From Cytophagales bacterium (lineage in GTDB: Bacteria; Bacteroidota; Bacteroidia; Cytophagales; Cyclobacteriaceae): a stretch of 64,000 nucleotides of DNA. The notes beneath the pieces were generated by a model. It had not been told where the DNA came from, ran no database searches, and worked only from the letters and a program-made list of their open reading frames with translations. Below, in pieces: positions 26,537 to 35,890 of this stretch. The stretch covers positions 38,492 to 102,491 of the forward strand of contig JAKSDO010000099.1 of NCBI GenBank assembly GCA_022360055.1, written 5' to 3'. The position numbers and the translations under genes were made by a program. Within the stretch, counting starts at the first letter, position 1. Each line of letters begins with the position of its first letter.

Positions 26537-26947
26537 TTACGGATGAGCCGCTACCCAGACCTCTCCGTCTTCAAATATCTCTTTTTTCCAGATGGGTACC
26601 GTTTGCTTAAGGGTATCGATGATATATCGGCAAGCCTTGAATGCCGCATCCCGGTGAGCAGCCGAAACTGCAATGACCACCGCCAAATCGCCGATTTCTT
26701 TCCGGCCGACGGCATGCAGAATAGCGGTTCTGTGAATCGGCCATTGCTCTTCTGCCTGCGCAACGATCTTTTCAAATTCCGAAAGGGCCATCTTCTCGTA
26801 AGCTTCAAATTCCAGCGCAATCACTTTTTTTCCGCGGGTGGTCTCCCTTACCGTCCCGATAAACACGTCGATCCCGCCTACCGCCCCATCGCTAACATGG
26901 TCAATAGCGCTCAAAACGTTCAGTGGTTCGCGATCCAATTCTATCAT
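26537..26947 (-). CDS. moaE: Molybdopterin synthase catalytic subunit
   Basis: The 136-residue MoaE converts cyclic pyranopterin monophosphate to molybdopterin using sulfur from MoaD thiocarboxylate. Recognisable parts are GGIDVFIGTVRETTRGKKV (the family FxGxVR loop), HAVGRKEIGD, AAHRDAAFKACRYIIDTLK and the active-site Lys region VPIWKKEIFEDG. It starts one base after the moaD stop. moaA is encoded divergently 0.4 kb away. No moaC, moaB or moeA is seen in the window. Confidence 0.95.
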   Translation of the reverse strand: MIELDREPLNVLSAIDHVSDGAVGGIDVFIGTVRETTRGKKVIALEFEAYEKMALSEFEKIVAQAEEQWPIHRTAILHAVGRKEIGDLAVVIAVSAAHRDAAFKACRYIIDTLKQTVPIWKKEIFEDGEVWVAAHP

Positions 26948-26948
26948 C

Positions 26949-27191
26949 TCAGCCTCCGCTTACAGGTGGTATAAGCGCAATTTCATCGTGCGCCTCGATA
27001 AGCAGATTGTCTTTTGCATACGCGCTGTTTACCGCTATGGCTATCGAATTCAGGTCATTGAGCTCGGGATATTCCTCCTGCAGAATGCGCCTGAAATCGG
27101 AAACCGTTGTAGCTTCAGGGATTTGCAAATTCAATTTCTGCCTTCCCACAAGGTCTTTTGTAATTCCAAACAATAAAACATGAACCTCCAT
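26949..27191 (-). CDS. moaD: Molybdopterin synthase sulfur carrier subunit
   Basis: This 80-residue ubiquitin-like protein ends in Gly-Gly (IALIPPVSGG), the residues that are adenylated and thiocarboxylated to carry sulfur to MoaE. The length and LLFGITKDLVG start match MoaD. It is coupled to moaE by a 1-base gap. Confidence 0.95.
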   Translation of the reverse strand: MEVHVLLFGITKDLVGRQKLNLQIPEATTVSDFRRILQEEYPELNDLNSIAIAVNSAYAKDNLLIEAHDEIALIPPVSGG

Positions 27192-27210
27192 CCGACTTGT
27201 AAAAGATATT

Positions 27211-27218
27211 CAAAAGTA
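27211..27218 (-). promoter_or_regulatory. Bacteroidota-type -7 promoter box for moaD-moaE
   Basis: The minus strand reads TACTTTTG, matching TAnnTTTG, 19 bases before the moaD ATG. On the plus strand TATATTTG at 27260-27267 similarly precedes the divergent ORF at 27271, but so close that its transcript would be nearly leaderless. Confidence 0.45.
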
Positions 27219-27270
27219 ATGATTGCATCAAGATAAATGAAATATTTCCGGGAACAGATTATATTTGAAC

Positions 27271-27600
27271 ATGAAACTGCGAATGGAGCAAGGAAATATC
27301 ACCATAAGGCTGTCGCCATCCGAAATCGGAGATCTGCGCGAAAAAAAAACGCTGAAGGAGGAACTGTTCATTTCAGGAACCAACCGGTTTAGTTTTACCG
27401 TAAACATTAATGACCGGTCGGTTTCATGTAGGGCTAACTTCAGCCGGAACAGCTTAATCATTGAGGTTCCACTGGAAAAAGCTGAAAAATGGATGAACTC
27501 CGGACAAATCGGTATCAAAGAAACAATTGTCACTGAAGCCAGTGCGCCGTTTGTATTAGTTTTGGAGGAAGACCTTCGGCCAAAAAAATACAGGAAATAG
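27271..27600 (+). CDS. Conserved hypothetical protein (DUF7009-like)
   Basis: The 109-residue cytosolic protein opens MKLRMEQGNITIRLSPSEIGDL, resembling the DUF7009 family (a short beta-rich protein starting with a 'K-I-R-x-x-x-N-x-I-R-L-R-L' pattern). The ATG at 27271 is preferred to an in-frame TTG at 27265. It lies 6 bases before moaA and reads with it, so it is probably cotranscribed and may act in molybdenum cofactor or molybdoenzyme maturation. That link is inferred from position only. Confidence 0.7.
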   Translation: MKLRMEQGNITIRLSPSEIGDLREKKTLKEELFISGTNRFSFTVNINDRSVSCRANFSRNSLIIEVPLEKAEKWMNSGQIGIKETIVTEASAPFVLVLEEDLRPKKYRK

Positions 27601-27606
27601 AAGTTC

Positions 27607-28599
27607 ATGCAACTGAAAGACAATTTTAATCGATCCATCAAATATCTGCGGCTGTCCGTCACGGACAGATGCAATCTGCGATGTTTTTACTGCATGCCGG
27701 AAGAAGGCATCCGGTTCCTTCCCAAGGACCAGTTGCTGTCTTATGAAGAATTGATCCGGATATCCAAATTGCTCGTGGATATGGGTGTGGATAAAATCCG
27801 AATTACAGGCGGTGAGCCATTTGTCCGGAAAGATCTTGTCTACTTTCTCGAAAGCCTGGCGACGAACGAGCGACTCCGCAAACTGAGCATAACTACAAAT
27901 GGGATTCTGACGAAACCATTTTTGCCTCGGCTTAAGGAGCTCGGCATCGATCAGATCAACTTGAGCCTGGATACGGTCAGTGAGAAGAACTTCAAAAAAA
28001 TTACCAGGCGCGACGATTTTAAAAAGGTTATGGATACGTTCTACCAGTTGCTGGCTGATGAGTTTAAGGTAAAAATCAATGCCGTGATCATGGAAGGGAT
28101 CAATGACCACGAGATCCTGGACCTCGCCGGGTTGGCCGCCAAATATCCGGTTTCCGTGAGGTTTATTGAAGAGATGCCGTTTAACGGATCCGACAGTCAT
28201 CGCGCATCACTCAAATGGGGGCACACGGCCATTCTAAATCACTTGCAAAGCAAATACGGCAAGCTGCGCAAACTATCCTCCCAGGCAAATTCCACTTCGG
28301 AGAATTATTCTTTCGACGGAGCCCTGGGAAGCCTGGGAATTATAGCCGCATTTTCAAGGACATTTTGCGGAACTTGCGACCGGATCAGAATCACATCCAC
28401 CGGCGAAATGCGAACTTGCCTGTACGGCCATAATGTATTAAATATCAAACAAATTCTCCGGGAAGGTCATAGCGATGCTTCTGTTCAAAAAAGGATTTCA
28501 GATGTTGTACAAAAACGCGCTGGAGATGGGTTTGAGGCCGAGAAACTGCGCGGCAAACTAAATCCGATCGGCGAATCAATGTCCGTTATCGGAGGTTAA
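27607..28599 (+). CDS. moaA: GTP 3',8-cyclase
   Basis: The 330-residue radical-SAM enzyme makes the first molybdopterin precursor from GTP. The N-terminal cluster is Cys22-x3-Cys26-x2-Cys29 (DRCNLRCFYC) and the C-terminal GTP-binding cluster is CGTCDRIRITSTGEMRTC. RITGGEP binds AdoMet. The functional C-terminal Gly-Gly tail (MSVIGG) is intact. It is divergent from moaD-moaE across an intergenic promoter region and follows the DUF7009-like gene by 6 bases. Confidence 0.96.
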   Translation: MQLKDNFNRSIKYLRLSVTDRCNLRCFYCMPEEGIRFLPKDQLLSYEELIRISKLLVDMGVDKIRITGGEPFVRKDLVYFLESLATNERLRKLSITTNGILTKPFLPRLKELGIDQINLSLDTVSEKNFKKITRRDDFKKVMDTFYQLLADEFKVKINAVIMEGINDHEILDLAGLAAKYPVSVRFIEEMPFNGSDSHRASLKWGHTAILNHLQSKYGKLRKLSSQANSTSENYSFDGALGSLGIIAAFSRTFCGTCDRIRITSTGEMRTCLYGHNVLNIKQILREGHSDASVQKRISDVVQKRAGDGFEAEKLRGKLNPIGESMSVIGG

Positions 28600-28721
28600 A
28601 CAGTCGGTATCGTTATCACCGCGACAAACGGCGCGGGAATCGTTGACAGCTCTAAATATTTCCATAATTATTTTCCAGATTATTCAGGTTTATTTTCTAT
28701 TTTTCATCTTTGGATCGAACG

Positions 28722-29837
28722 ATGAAAGGAAAGAAACCGTTGCCGTATAATCTGATCACCAAATTGGTGATCCTGATGCTTTTTTTCTTACTGTTATATA
28801 CCTTCTTGGTGGAATTTAAGAACTTCCTATATCCCATTTTCCTTGGGATTTTATTTGCGTATCTGCTTTATCCGGTTGCCAAGGTGCTTGAGAATTGGTC
28901 TGTTCCGCGTATACCGAGCATATTGCTGAGCGTGATTTTTGGGATCGTCATTGTATACGGAACTTTTTTCTTTATTTATTCCCAATTAAGGTTCTTGCTG
29001 AAAGACTTACCGACGCTGGAAGCACAGGCAGTGAAAAATATCGATATCTTTTTCTCTCAGGTAGAATCGCAATTTGGAGAAATATCTGCCGACCAGCAAT
29101 CTGTTTTGAAGAATACCATCTCCGAATTCTTTCAGGCGAGTACGGCCAACCTTGATGCCATCCTGACTGCAACGGCTCAAACAGCATTTGTGGTATTCAT
29201 AATGCCTGTATATGTGTTTTTTCTTTTGTATTACAGAAATAAATACAGAGATTTTATCCTGATGGTTTTACCGGAAAAAGGGCATCAAAAAACGGATGAA
29301 ATCATTAAAGAAGTTTCCGTAGTCATGAAAAAGTATATGGGCGGATTGTTTGTTGTCGTACTGATTTTATGCGCGATCAATGCTCTGGGCCTTTATATCG
29401 TAGGAATAAAATATTGGTTGCTTTTAGGTTTAATTGCGGCGATCTGGAATTTTATTCCGTATTTCGGAACCATCATCGGATTTTCATTTCCTTTGGTCAT
29501 GGCGCTTTTGACGGGTGACGGCCCCGGTACGGCCATTGGAGTCGTTGTCCTGTTTATAATTGTTCAGTTCACCGAAAATAATATCCTTACACCGAATATT
29601 ACCGGAGGCCAGGTGCAGGTAAATCCCTTTTTTATTATTCTCGGAGTGCTGGTCGGAGGTTTGATTTGGGGCGTCCCTGGAATGTTTATTGTGGTTCCGC
29701 TATTGGCTACCATTCGAATAGTTTGTGAAAAAGTAGAAGCTTTAAGACCCTGGGCATTTTTAATCGGCGATGCGGGCACTGAAAAACATGCACTGACAAG
29801 GGGCAAACTCAAAAGATTTATTCGAGGCAGAAAGTAA
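28722..29837 (+). CDS. AI-2E family transporter (PerM/TqsA-like)
   Basis: The 371-residue integral membrane protein has about eight membrane segments: three in the first 90 residues, then a soluble loop (about 90-155), then five in the C-terminal half. The conserved C-terminal core is WNFIPYFGTIIGFSFPLVMALL and NILTPNITGGQVQVNPFFIILGVLVGG. Members include autoinducer-2 exporters and Na+/H+ antiporters, so the cargo is open. The ATG at 28722 is used rather than an upstream TTG. It converges with the barrel gene with only 4 bases between the stops. Confidence 0.9.
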   Translation: MKGKKPLPYNLITKLVILMLFFLLLYTFLVEFKNFLYPIFLGILFAYLLYPVAKVLENWSVPRIPSILLSVIFGIVIVYGTFFFIYSQLRFLLKDLPTLEAQAVKNIDIFFSQVESQFGEISADQQSVLKNTISEFFQASTANLDAILTATAQTAFVVFIMPVYVFFLLYYRNKYRDFILMVLPEKGHQKTDEIIKEVSVVMKKYMGGLFVVVLILCAINALGLYIVGIKYWLLLGLIAAIWNFIPYFGTIIGFSFPLVMALLTGDGPGTAIGVVVLFIIVQFTENNILTPNITGGQVQVNPFFIILGVLVGGLIWGVPGMFIVVPLLATIRIVCEKVEALRPWAFLIGDAGTEKHALTRGKLKRFIRGRK

Positions 29838-29841
29838 GCTA

Positions 29842-30822
29842 TTATTGAAACCTGCTAAACAAAGACCGTGGAGGAACAATAAATACCGATATAGAAGTGT
29901 AAGGAGTAAAGGATTGATCAAAATCGAATAGTTTGTTTCTCGTGGGTTCACCGCTTTCAACCAATGCCGAGTAAACCGGTTGTGTAAACCCCAAATCAAC
30001 CCCAAACCATAAAAAATCATGAATTTCTTTCTCAATACCGATTCGAAAATCGACGGCTGCTCTTCTGTACTCCAAATGGTCAACGCCCTGATAAATATCG
30101 TTCGAAATGAAATACGATGCGGCATTCACTTCCGCGCCTCCGGTAAAATAAAAATTATCCGGTTTAAGCATTTTTCTGAGCTGTACTTCCTTTGGCAATT
30201 TCATTTCCAACTTCCAGCTATCCGACAATTGATGGTCCATCAGGATCATTGGATACAACCTGAATCTGCCCAACGAATTTCCCATTAATGCTCCAAAACC
30301 TATTGAACCGTATTCTGTTTCCTTCCCAAATACGATGGATCCGCTATAGTCCAGTATGGAAGCATATTGGGCAAAAGTAAGTTTATCCGCTTTAAAAAAG
30401 CCGCTGACATGTCCTCCAAGAAAATAGGAATTCTTCAAATCATACTTGAGCATCAGCGACATGCCGGCATTATCAAAGTGAATTTCTTGCTCATTTTCGA
30501 GAAAATCTTCTCCCAGATGCAATTGTTCGTTATTATATCTCAATTGTCCGATCACCTTCAATTTATTTGCCGTTATTACCGGAACATTAAGCTTGATTTT
30601 ATATGACTTATTGATATCAAAATCCGAATGTCTTATTTGGCCGTCCCCGGAAAAACTATTGATGGCAGGTAAGGTACGGACTGAGAAATAAAAAAAAGTC
30701 GGTCTGACATTGAATGGTTTCTTTTGCCTTTCGGACGAACTGTGCTCCGGAGCATCCTCCTTTTGACAAAAGCATAAATTTGCGGTTGCGCACAATATGA
30801 ATATAACGATCAGTAAACGCAC
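29842..30822 (-). CDS. Outer-membrane beta-barrel-like protein (DUF6268-like)
   Basis: The 326-residue protein starts with GTG and has a signal peptide (LLIVIFILCATANLCFCQ). The remainder is amphipathic beta structure with repeated strand pairs (ANKLKVIGQLRYNNEQLHLG, DLKNSYFLGGHVSGFFKADKL, EYGSIGFGALMGNSLGRFRLYPMILMDH). It resembles the DUF6268 family of Bacteroidota outer-membrane proteins. The chain ends FSRFQ rather than in a clean aromatic terminus. The function is unknown and there is no clear operon partner. Confidence 0.75.
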   Translation of the reverse strand: MRLLIVIFILCATANLCFCQKEDAPEHSSSERQKKPFNVRPTFFYFSVRTLPAINSFSGDGQIRHSDFDINKSYKIKLNVPVITANKLKVIGQLRYNNEQLHLGEDFLENEQEIHFDNAGMSLMLKYDLKNSYFLGGHVSGFFKADKLTFAQYASILDYSGSIVFGKETEYGSIGFGALMGNSLGRFRLYPMILMDHQLSDSWKLEMKLPKEVQLRKMLKPDNFYFTGGAEVNAASYFISNDIYQGVDHLEYRRAAVDFRIGIEKEIHDFLWFGVDLGFTQPVYSALVESGEPTRNKLFDFDQSFTPYTSISVFIVPPRSLFSRFQ

Positions 30823-30908
30823 TGTAATATTCTGATTATCGTTGTTCGTAAAATTACCTTCATCATAACGATCATATTGACGGATTGTTTTAGGCGCTAC
30901 CTTTTATC

Positions 30909-31199
30909 TCAAATGTGCAGCAAATGTTTTGCCAATTCTTCCCATTCATCTTCCAGAGGTTTGTTTGGCCTGGTTCTGCCGATTCGTGCGTACCAGTAGG
31001 AGGCATTCGAAAGGTCGCCTTCTTTTCTGTGCAAATAAGCATGAATCCAGTCTCCGTCATATCCACTCGTAATTTGAACAATATCATGTGCCTTGTTCCA
31101 GTACCCGTTTGCATCATACCAGAGTGCCCGGAGGTTTTCCGATATATCCGGGGGCGGATCGGGGTGGGACAAAGTCGCTTTAAATTCCGCTAATTTCAT
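30909..31199 (-). CDS. Small conserved hypothetical protein
   Basis: The 96-residue cytosolic protein has the pattern LRALWYDANGYWNKAHDIVQ, then YDGDWIHAYLHRKEGDLSNASYWYARIGR. It resembles a conserved small family found in Bacteroidota, Planctomycetota and others; the function is unknown. The ATG at 31199 is chosen; an upstream in-frame ATG at 31229 lies inside the dispersed repeat. The mini-ORF of repeat copy 2 overlaps this start codon by ATGA, so translation may be coupled. Confidence 0.8.
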   Translation of the reverse strand: MKLAEFKATLSHPDPPPDISENLRALWYDANGYWNKAHDIVQITSGYDGDWIHAYLHRKEGDLSNASYWYARIGRTRPNKPLEDEWEELAKHLLHI

Positions 31200-31201
31200 C
31201 C

Positions 31202-31288
31202 GTTTATATTTTTTAAGTTTCCGACGCACAGAGCCATATACTCATATTCGTGTGTGTCCTGAGTTTGCTCCGGTCCTACCGGTTTCAT
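31202..31288 (-). repeat. Dispersed intergenic repeat, copy 2, with 30-codon mini-ORF
   Basis: This 87-base copy shares the block TTTGCTCCGGTCCTACCGG and the flanking sequence with the copies at 26335 and 47275. On the minus strand an ATG frame (31196-31288) encodes MKPVGPEQTQDTHEYEY... and its TGA overlaps the ATG of the gene at 31199. A 3-base spacer separates the repeat from that start codon. Confidence 0.75.
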
Positions 31289-31485
31289 TGTAAAATAATT
31301 GGCTGATAACAAATCTATGATTTATTCGCAATTCTCCAAACCGGATATATGCCAAGTTAACCTGAAAATTCCGCATCCCGGCAGACTCGGCCAGGATCGG
31401 TCAGGTGTTCAAATGTCCAGGCCGCTATGGATACGGTGCAGGTCATCGAGCATGGCCGATGCTTTGAAATTTGAATCAAAAATTA

Positions 31486-32829
31486 TTAAAGATCGCTGAA
31501 ATCAAAACTATCCAGGAACTTGGTTGTGAAAATTCCGGAATTAAAGGTTTTATCTTTCATGAGCTTTTTGTGGAAAGGAATGGTAGTTTTCACGCCCTCG
31601 ATGATAAACTCGTCCAAGGCGCGATTCATACGCACAATACACTCTTCCCTTGATTGTGCCGTCACGATCAATTTGGCGATCATGCTATCGTAATTCGGCG
31701 GGATGGTATAGCCTGCATATACATGACTGTCAATGCGTACACCCTGGCCACCCGGAAAATTAAGCGAAGTGATTTTTCCCGGAGAAGGGCGAAAATCTTT
31801 GGACGGATCTTCCGCATTTATCCTGCATTCCATCGAATAAAGCTGGGGCAGATAATTCTGCCCGGAAATCTTCTCCCCTGCCGCAACCTTGATTTGCTCT
31901 TTTATCAAATCAAAATTTGTTACTTGCTCGGTTATCGGATGTTCCACCTGGATTCTGGTATTCATCTCCATAAAATAAAACTCACCGCTTTTATCCAGTA
32001 AGAATTCTACCGTACCGGCGCCTTCGTATTTTATGGCTTCGCCACCTTTTATGGCAGCTTCACCCATTTTTTCCCTAAGCTTTGCACCGACAGCGGGCGA
32101 TGGGGTCTCCTCGATCAGCTTCTGATGCCGTCGTTGTATGGTACAATCCCGTTCCGACAGATGGCATACATTTCCATACGAATCACCAACGATCTGAATT
32201 TCAACGTGTCGCGGATCTTCGATGAATTTTTCAAGATAAAGTCCCTCATTTCCAAATGCCGCGCCTGCTTCCATCCTGCAAGAATCCCAGGCCGCCTGGA
32301 ATTCGCTTTCCTCTTGAACGATCCGCATCCCTTTTCCTCCTCCCCCGGCGGTGGCTTTTAGAATTACGGGATAACCGATGGCTTTGGCCAGATGCTTCCC
32401 CTCGTCCAGATCTTCCAACAATCCTCCGGAACCGGGAACCGTTGGAACACCTGCATTCTTCATGGTCTTTTTGGCCGTGGCTTTATCTCCCATCTTATGG
32501 ATCATTCCGGGAGACGGACCGATCAATTTAAAATTATTCTCTTCGCAAACGCGTGAAAACTCCGCATTTTCAGCTAAGAAACCATATCCCGGGTGAATGG
32601 CGTCGGCGTTTGTTATTTCCGCTGCAGAAATGATGTTGGGAATATTGAGATAGGAGGTGCTGCTGGGCGCCGGACCAATACAAACCGCTTCGTCGGCAAA
32701 CCGGATATGCAGGCTTTCTTTATCCGCTGTGGAATATACGGCGACCGTGGGAATTCCCATTTCACGGCACGTTCGAATGATTCTGAGGGCGATTTCGCCC
32801 CTGTTGGCAATTAATATCTTGTTAAACAC
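31486..32829 (-). CDS. accC: Biotin carboxylase subunit of acetyl-CoA carboxylase
   Basis: The 447-residue ATP-grasp enzyme carboxylates biotin on AccB, the first step of malonyl-CoA formation. It has the biotin carboxylase N-terminal fold ([22 protein letters not shown]), the glycine-rich ATP loop [11 protein letters not shown], and the catalytic region [16 protein letters not shown] with the conserved Glu and Arg. It starts with GTG. It follows accB by 32 bases in the order efp-accB-accC. Confidence 0.97.
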   Translation of the reverse strand: MFNKILIANRGEIALRIIRTCREMGIPTVAVYSTADKESLHIRFADEAVCIGPAPSSTSYLNIPNIISAAEITNADAIHPGYGFLAENAEFSRVCEENNFKLIGPSPGMIHKMGDKATAKKTMKNAGVPTVPGSGGLLEDLDEGKHLAKAIGYPVILKATAGGGGKGMRIVQEESEFQAAWDSCRMEAGAAFGNEGLYLEKFIEDPRHVEIQIVGDSYGNVCHLSERDCTIQRRHQKLIEETPSPAVGAKLREKMGEAAIKGGEAIKYEGAGTVEFLLDKSGEFYFMEMNTRIQVEHPITEQVTNFDLIKEQIKVAAGEKISGQNYLPQLYSMECRINAEDPSKDFRPSPGKITSLNFPGGQGVRIDSHVYAGYTIPPNYDSMIAKLIVTAQSREECIVRMNRALDEFIIEGVKTTIPFHKKLMKDKTFNSGIFTTKFLDSFDFSDL

Positions 32830-32861
32830 TGGCAGAGATGTAAGATTGGATATTACAATTT

Positions 32862-33353
32862 TCAGGAAGGATCAACTAAAAATAAAGGTTGATCAAATTC
32901 GACGGGCGATGCATTCTCAACCAGGATCTCGACGATTTTACCGGAATATTCAGACTCGATCTCGTTGAACAATTTCATGGCTTCGACAATACAAACGGTT
33001 TGCCCGACTTTCACGGAATCACCAATCTTAACGAAGGGTTCGGCGTCCGGATTCGGCGTATCGTAAAAAGTGCCGATCATCGGCGATTTTATCTCAACGT
33101 AATTACTGTTCTGTTCAATTGCACCCGCAGCAGTTTCCTGAACCGGCGCTGCAGCGGGAACAGATCCATGATTAGGATTTACTTCAATTGCACGAGGTGC
33201 AGCCGGAGCAACAGCAGGTGCCTCCGGAATGGTATGTACGATTGGTTTGTTCTTCTTTACAGAAATTTTAAATTCCTGTGTTTCTATATTGACTTCATCC
33301 AATCCGGAATTGGAAATGAAATCTATAAGTTCTCTGATTTCTTTAGCTTTCAT
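32862..33353 (-). CDS. accB: Biotin carboxyl carrier protein of acetyl-CoA carboxylase
   Basis: The 163-residue protein has an N-terminal segment ([19 protein letters not shown]), an Ala/Pro-rich linker (about 38-80) and a C-terminal biotinyl domain. The biotinylated residue is Lys127 in [13 protein letters not shown]. It shuttles carboxybiotin between AccC and the carboxyltransferase. It starts 5 bases after the efp stop. Confidence 0.97.
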   Translation of the reverse strand: MKAKEIRELIDFISNSGLDEVNIETQEFKISVKKNKPIVHTIPEAPAVAPAAPRAIEVNPNHGSVPAAAPVQETAAGAIEQNSNYVEIKSPMIGTFYDTPNPDAEPFVKIGDSVKVGQTVCIVEAMKLFNEIESEYSGKIVEILVENASPVEFDQPLFLVDPS

Positions 33354-33358
33354 ATATC

Positions 33359-33922
33359 TTATTTAACTCTTTCCGAATATGAACCGGTCCTTGTATCAAC
33401 TCTGATCACTTCATCCTGATCGATGAATAAAGGAACCTGAATTTCAGCGCCGGTCTCCAGCTTGGCCGACTTGGTGGCGTTTGTGGCCGTATCCCCCTTG
33501 ATCCCGGGCTCTGTATAAACAATTTTTAACTCGACAAATGGCGGAAGCTCAACATTCAAAGGTGTTTCCGTTTCGGCGTGGTAAATCACGTCGACCTCCT
33601 GTCCTTCCTTAACGAATTGATGTCCTTCAATGAGGTGCTCTTGCAATCCGACTTGTTCAAAAGTGGAAGCATCCATAAAATGATAGCCCATATCATCTTT
33701 ATAGAGAAACTGGTGCGGACGCCTTTCAATACGCGCTGTGGTGACTTTCACCCCGGAATTAAAGGTATTATCAATGACTTTGCCCGTTCTTAAATTCTTC
33801 AATTTGGTTCGGACAAAAGCGCTACCTTTTCCAGGTTTAACGTGCTGAAACTCTACGATCGTATACAAATCGTTATTGTATTCCAGACACAGCCCATTCT
33901 TGAAATCTGCCGTTGTAGCCAT
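33359..33922 (-). CDS. efp: Translation elongation factor P
   Basis: The 187-residue EF-P relieves ribosome stalling at polyproline. The KOW-like domain carries the loop [10 protein letters not shown] with Lys32 at the tip, the site modified in many bacteria. Two OB domains follow, ending [13 protein letters not shown]. It heads the efp-accB-accC run; a terminator separates it from rpmF upstream. An accB/efp neighbourhood is common in bacteria. Confidence 0.97.
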   Translation of the reverse strand: MATTADFKNGLCLEYNNDLYTIVEFQHVKPGKGSAFVRTKLKNLRTGKVIDNTFNSGVKVTTARIERRPHQFLYKDDMGYHFMDASTFEQVGLQEHLIEGHQFVKEGQEVDVIYHAETETPLNVELPPFVELKIVYTEPGIKGDTATNATKSAKLETGAEIQVPLFIDQDEVIRVDTRTGSYSERVK

Positions 33923-34065
33923 AATGTAATTTTGTGCTTAAATTTAAAAATCTAAATATGGGAATAAAAATATGTATTTAGCAAGTCTCCAATCCGAGAA
34001 TTTCTCCGAAATAACTTACTGATCTGTTATTTCTTTGAAGAAGCTTCCGGCTGACTACAACCAAA

Positions 34066-34088
34066 TGAAAAAGGGAACTCGCGTTCCC
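34066..34088 (-). terminator. Intrinsic terminator downstream of rpmF
   Basis: The minus strand reads GGGAAC-GCGA-GTTCCC (34073-34088) with a GNRA-type tetraloop, followed by TTTTTCATTT. It lies about 30 bases after the rpmF stop and ends the yceD-rpmF transcript before efp. Confidence 0.8.
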
Positions 34089-34116
34089 CGATCTAAATGT
34101 TTGCAATAAGAAGTCT

Positions 34117-34308
34117 CTATGCCAAAACTTCTTTTTCCATAACTACCTTTCCTTTGTAGTAAAGTTTTCCCTCATACCAAAAAGCGCGGTGAGGCAAATG
34201 GTATTCTCCGGTTGTCGGACATACAACCAGGTTCTTCTCATTTAATTTTACATGTGTCCTTCTCTTGTCCCTTCTGGTTCTTGAAATCTTTCTTTTAGGA
34301 TGTGCCAT
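34117..34308 (-). CDS. rpmF: 50S ribosomal protein L32
   Basis: The 63-residue basic protein starts [19 protein letters not shown], diagnostic of L32. The central segment ([16 protein letters not shown]) retains one Cys and His residues but not the full four-Cys zinc site, as in many Bacteroidota. It lies 10 bases after the yceD gene, the usual bacterial pairing. Confidence 0.96.
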   Translation of the reverse strand: MAHPKRKISRTRRDKRRTHVKLNEKNLVVCPTTGEYHLPHRAFWYEGKLYYKGKVVMEKEVLA

Positions 34309-34318
34309 AACTCAATAC

Positions 34319-34837
34319 TTATTTTTTATTCTTTAATTTCTTTAATTCGTTCCACCTGGGATCAATATCAGTTTTCTCTTCTTCATCGCAATCAGATGAA
34401 AATATTATTTGATTTTCTTCAGATTCGTCGGCAAATCTCGGATGGAGTTTTTTCATCGGAATCGAAACGCTAATGAACTCGTATAAGTAGTTTGCGACGT
34501 TTATCCTCTGTGTATTGGAGGTGATGATCTCAATTTCGTCCGAAACTACTTTGGCTTCATCGCCATACTTAAAAACCATCTCGTTTTCGATCGAGAGGTC
34601 GTAATCAAAATGCTCCAAACTTCGATCACATACCAATTCTATGGTGCCATAAATTTGAAAAGTCATGGATATAAAGGTCGTCTTTTTATCCAGCACAATG
34701 GACGCCGAAAGACTTCCACGATCGATTAGACTATAATCAAATAATTCAAAGAACTGATCTTCAATTTGAAAACGGAACTCGTGTTGCCCCAGATTTAATT
34801 TTGATATATCAATATCATAATTCTTCAGCAAATTCAT
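34319..34837 (-). CDS. YceD/DUF177 family protein
   Basis: The 172-residue acidic protein of the DUF177 (YceD) family is normally encoded just upstream of rpmF and linked to 23S rRNA accumulation in other organisms. Visible are a beta-rich N-terminal half and the family motif ETIELVCDRSLEHFDY-like segment (GTIELVCDRSLEHF). The CxxC-like element is reduced. The ATG at 34837 is preceded by a strong GGAGG ribosome binding site, which decides the start over an upstream TTG at 34846. Confidence 0.88.
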   Translation of the reverse strand: MNLLKNYDIDISKLNLGQHEFRFQIEDQFFELFDYSLIDRGSLSASIVLDKKTTFISMTFQIYGTIELVCDRSLEHFDYDLSIENEMVFKYGDEAKVVSDEIEIITSNTQRINVANYLYEFISVSIPMKKLHPRFADESEENQIIFSSDCDEEEKTDIDPRWNELKKLKNKK

Positions 34838-34918
34838 TCCCTCCAAATTTAAGTCCGCAAAGGTAGGTATTTTAGATCAATATTTAAAGAAAAGTCCGCT
34901 TATTTCCTCAGGAGACAG

Positions 34919-35443
34919 TTAGAAGTGTTTCCTGTTGATTATTTCACTCAACACAATGGCATTTTTAAAACCGTCCGGATCTCGGAGCATTTCGACATAT
35001 TCATTGACGATGTTTTCCTTGATGGAATATTTTTCGTTTCTCTCGAACATCCCTTTTCCGGTTTTTGATTCGGATTTCGGTTTTTCTTCATACAACGTGC
35101 CCTGATAAGATTTGTAAGGATCCGGCTTTGCCGCAATTGATTCTACGGGCTTGGGGGCAGGTGTTTCGTGCTTTATCTCCTTGACCGGCAAAGGTTTTTC
35201 ATACGAAGTTCCTTCGTCCTCACCGGCGAGGTTCTTTTCAAATTCCTTGAGTACGTCCTCGAAAGTAAAAGCCTTTTTGGGCTTGGGCGGTCGTTGGGAT
35301 TGTCGAGCGGATCCCGAAAAAGGCGCCGGTCGCTGCGGTTGCCCGGGTTTGGGCTGACCTTGCTTTCCCCTGGCTTTGATTATTCGACTTATGATGTAAA
35401 TAACGGCAAATAATATGTATAAATAAGTTTCTAAATTGTCCAT
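34919..35443 (-). CDS. Single-span membrane protein with proline-rich cytosolic domain, hypothetical
   Basis: The 174-residue protein has one N-terminal membrane segment (LYILFAVIYIISRII) and then a Pro/Gln/Lys-rich linker (about 25-58). A helical stretch FTFEDVLKEFEKNLAG is followed by a conserved-looking C terminus (NIVNEYVEMLRDPDGFKNAIVLSEIINRKHF). This C-terminal pattern is known from hypothetical proteins of Bacteroidota. The function is unknown. It precedes yceD by 81 bases on the same strand and is divergent from smc. Confidence 0.75.
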   Translation of the reverse strand: MDNLETYLYILFAVIYIISRIIKARGKQGQPKPGQPQRPAPFSGSARQSQRPPKPKKAFTFEDVLKEFEKNLAGEDEGTSYEKPLPVKEIKHETPAPKPVESIAAKPDPYKSYQGTLYEEKPKSESKTGKGMFERNEKYSIKENIVNEYVEMLRDPDGFKNAIVLSEIINRKHF

Positions 35444-35890
35444 ATTTCAAATATAAGGATTAAAATCAAAACATCATGCCTCTTGACCTACGCGAACAAA
35501 GCGAATATACGCTCCCGGAAAATTGCTCTTACAATTTAATCCGTAAAATATATGATTTCCGGGCGCCGGCAACGTCGGATGGCCGTATATAAAATCCACT
35601 GGTTGTCCAACGCTGCGCACGAGCCGTTACTTCAAAAGCAGGCCGAAAAGGCTCCGGACACCCGGTAGGATTCCAAAAGCAATTTCAATGATATAATTAT
35701 ACGCCAATTTTTTTCTTCATTTCGATTCGCTATTTTGCAAGGATTTTCAGAAAATATAATTCGGAAGTTATCATTCTATTTGAAATATTTCTCCCGGTCA
35801 AGTATTTTAAATAATTGATTTTTAGCCTTTTATGATCAAGCTTTTGTATTGATAGCTTTGCCGGTTTAATGTATTAATTGAGATTACTGA
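35444..35890 (+). promoter_or_regulatory. Divergent intergenic region with smc promoter box
   Basis: No reading frame is supported in these 447 bases. TAGCTTTG at 35853-35860 matches the TAnnTTTG -7 box and lies 30 bases before the smc ATG; I cannot assign a -33 element. The part near 35444 must carry the promoter of the minus-strand hypothetical gene. Confidence 0.45.

Noticed and set aside
26386..26610. Plus-strand frame with a hydrophobic helix (ILCISIIISGIACFILKK) between repeat copy 1 and moaE.
   Set aside because: It runs antisense through the end of moaE, has no promoter, and begins inside the dispersed repeat; the helix is probably chance.
26537..28599. Consideration that the moa genes form part of a complete molybdopterin locus.
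   Set aside because: Only moaA, moaD and moaE are present; no moaC, moeA, mobA or molybdate transporter is seen in the window.
31400..31485. Possible RNA gene fragment; the translated sequence SSSMADALKF resembles text often produced by translating across tRNA genes.
   Set aside because: No cloverleaf with acceptor, anticodon and T-loop (GGTTCRANYCC) could be assembled on either strand.
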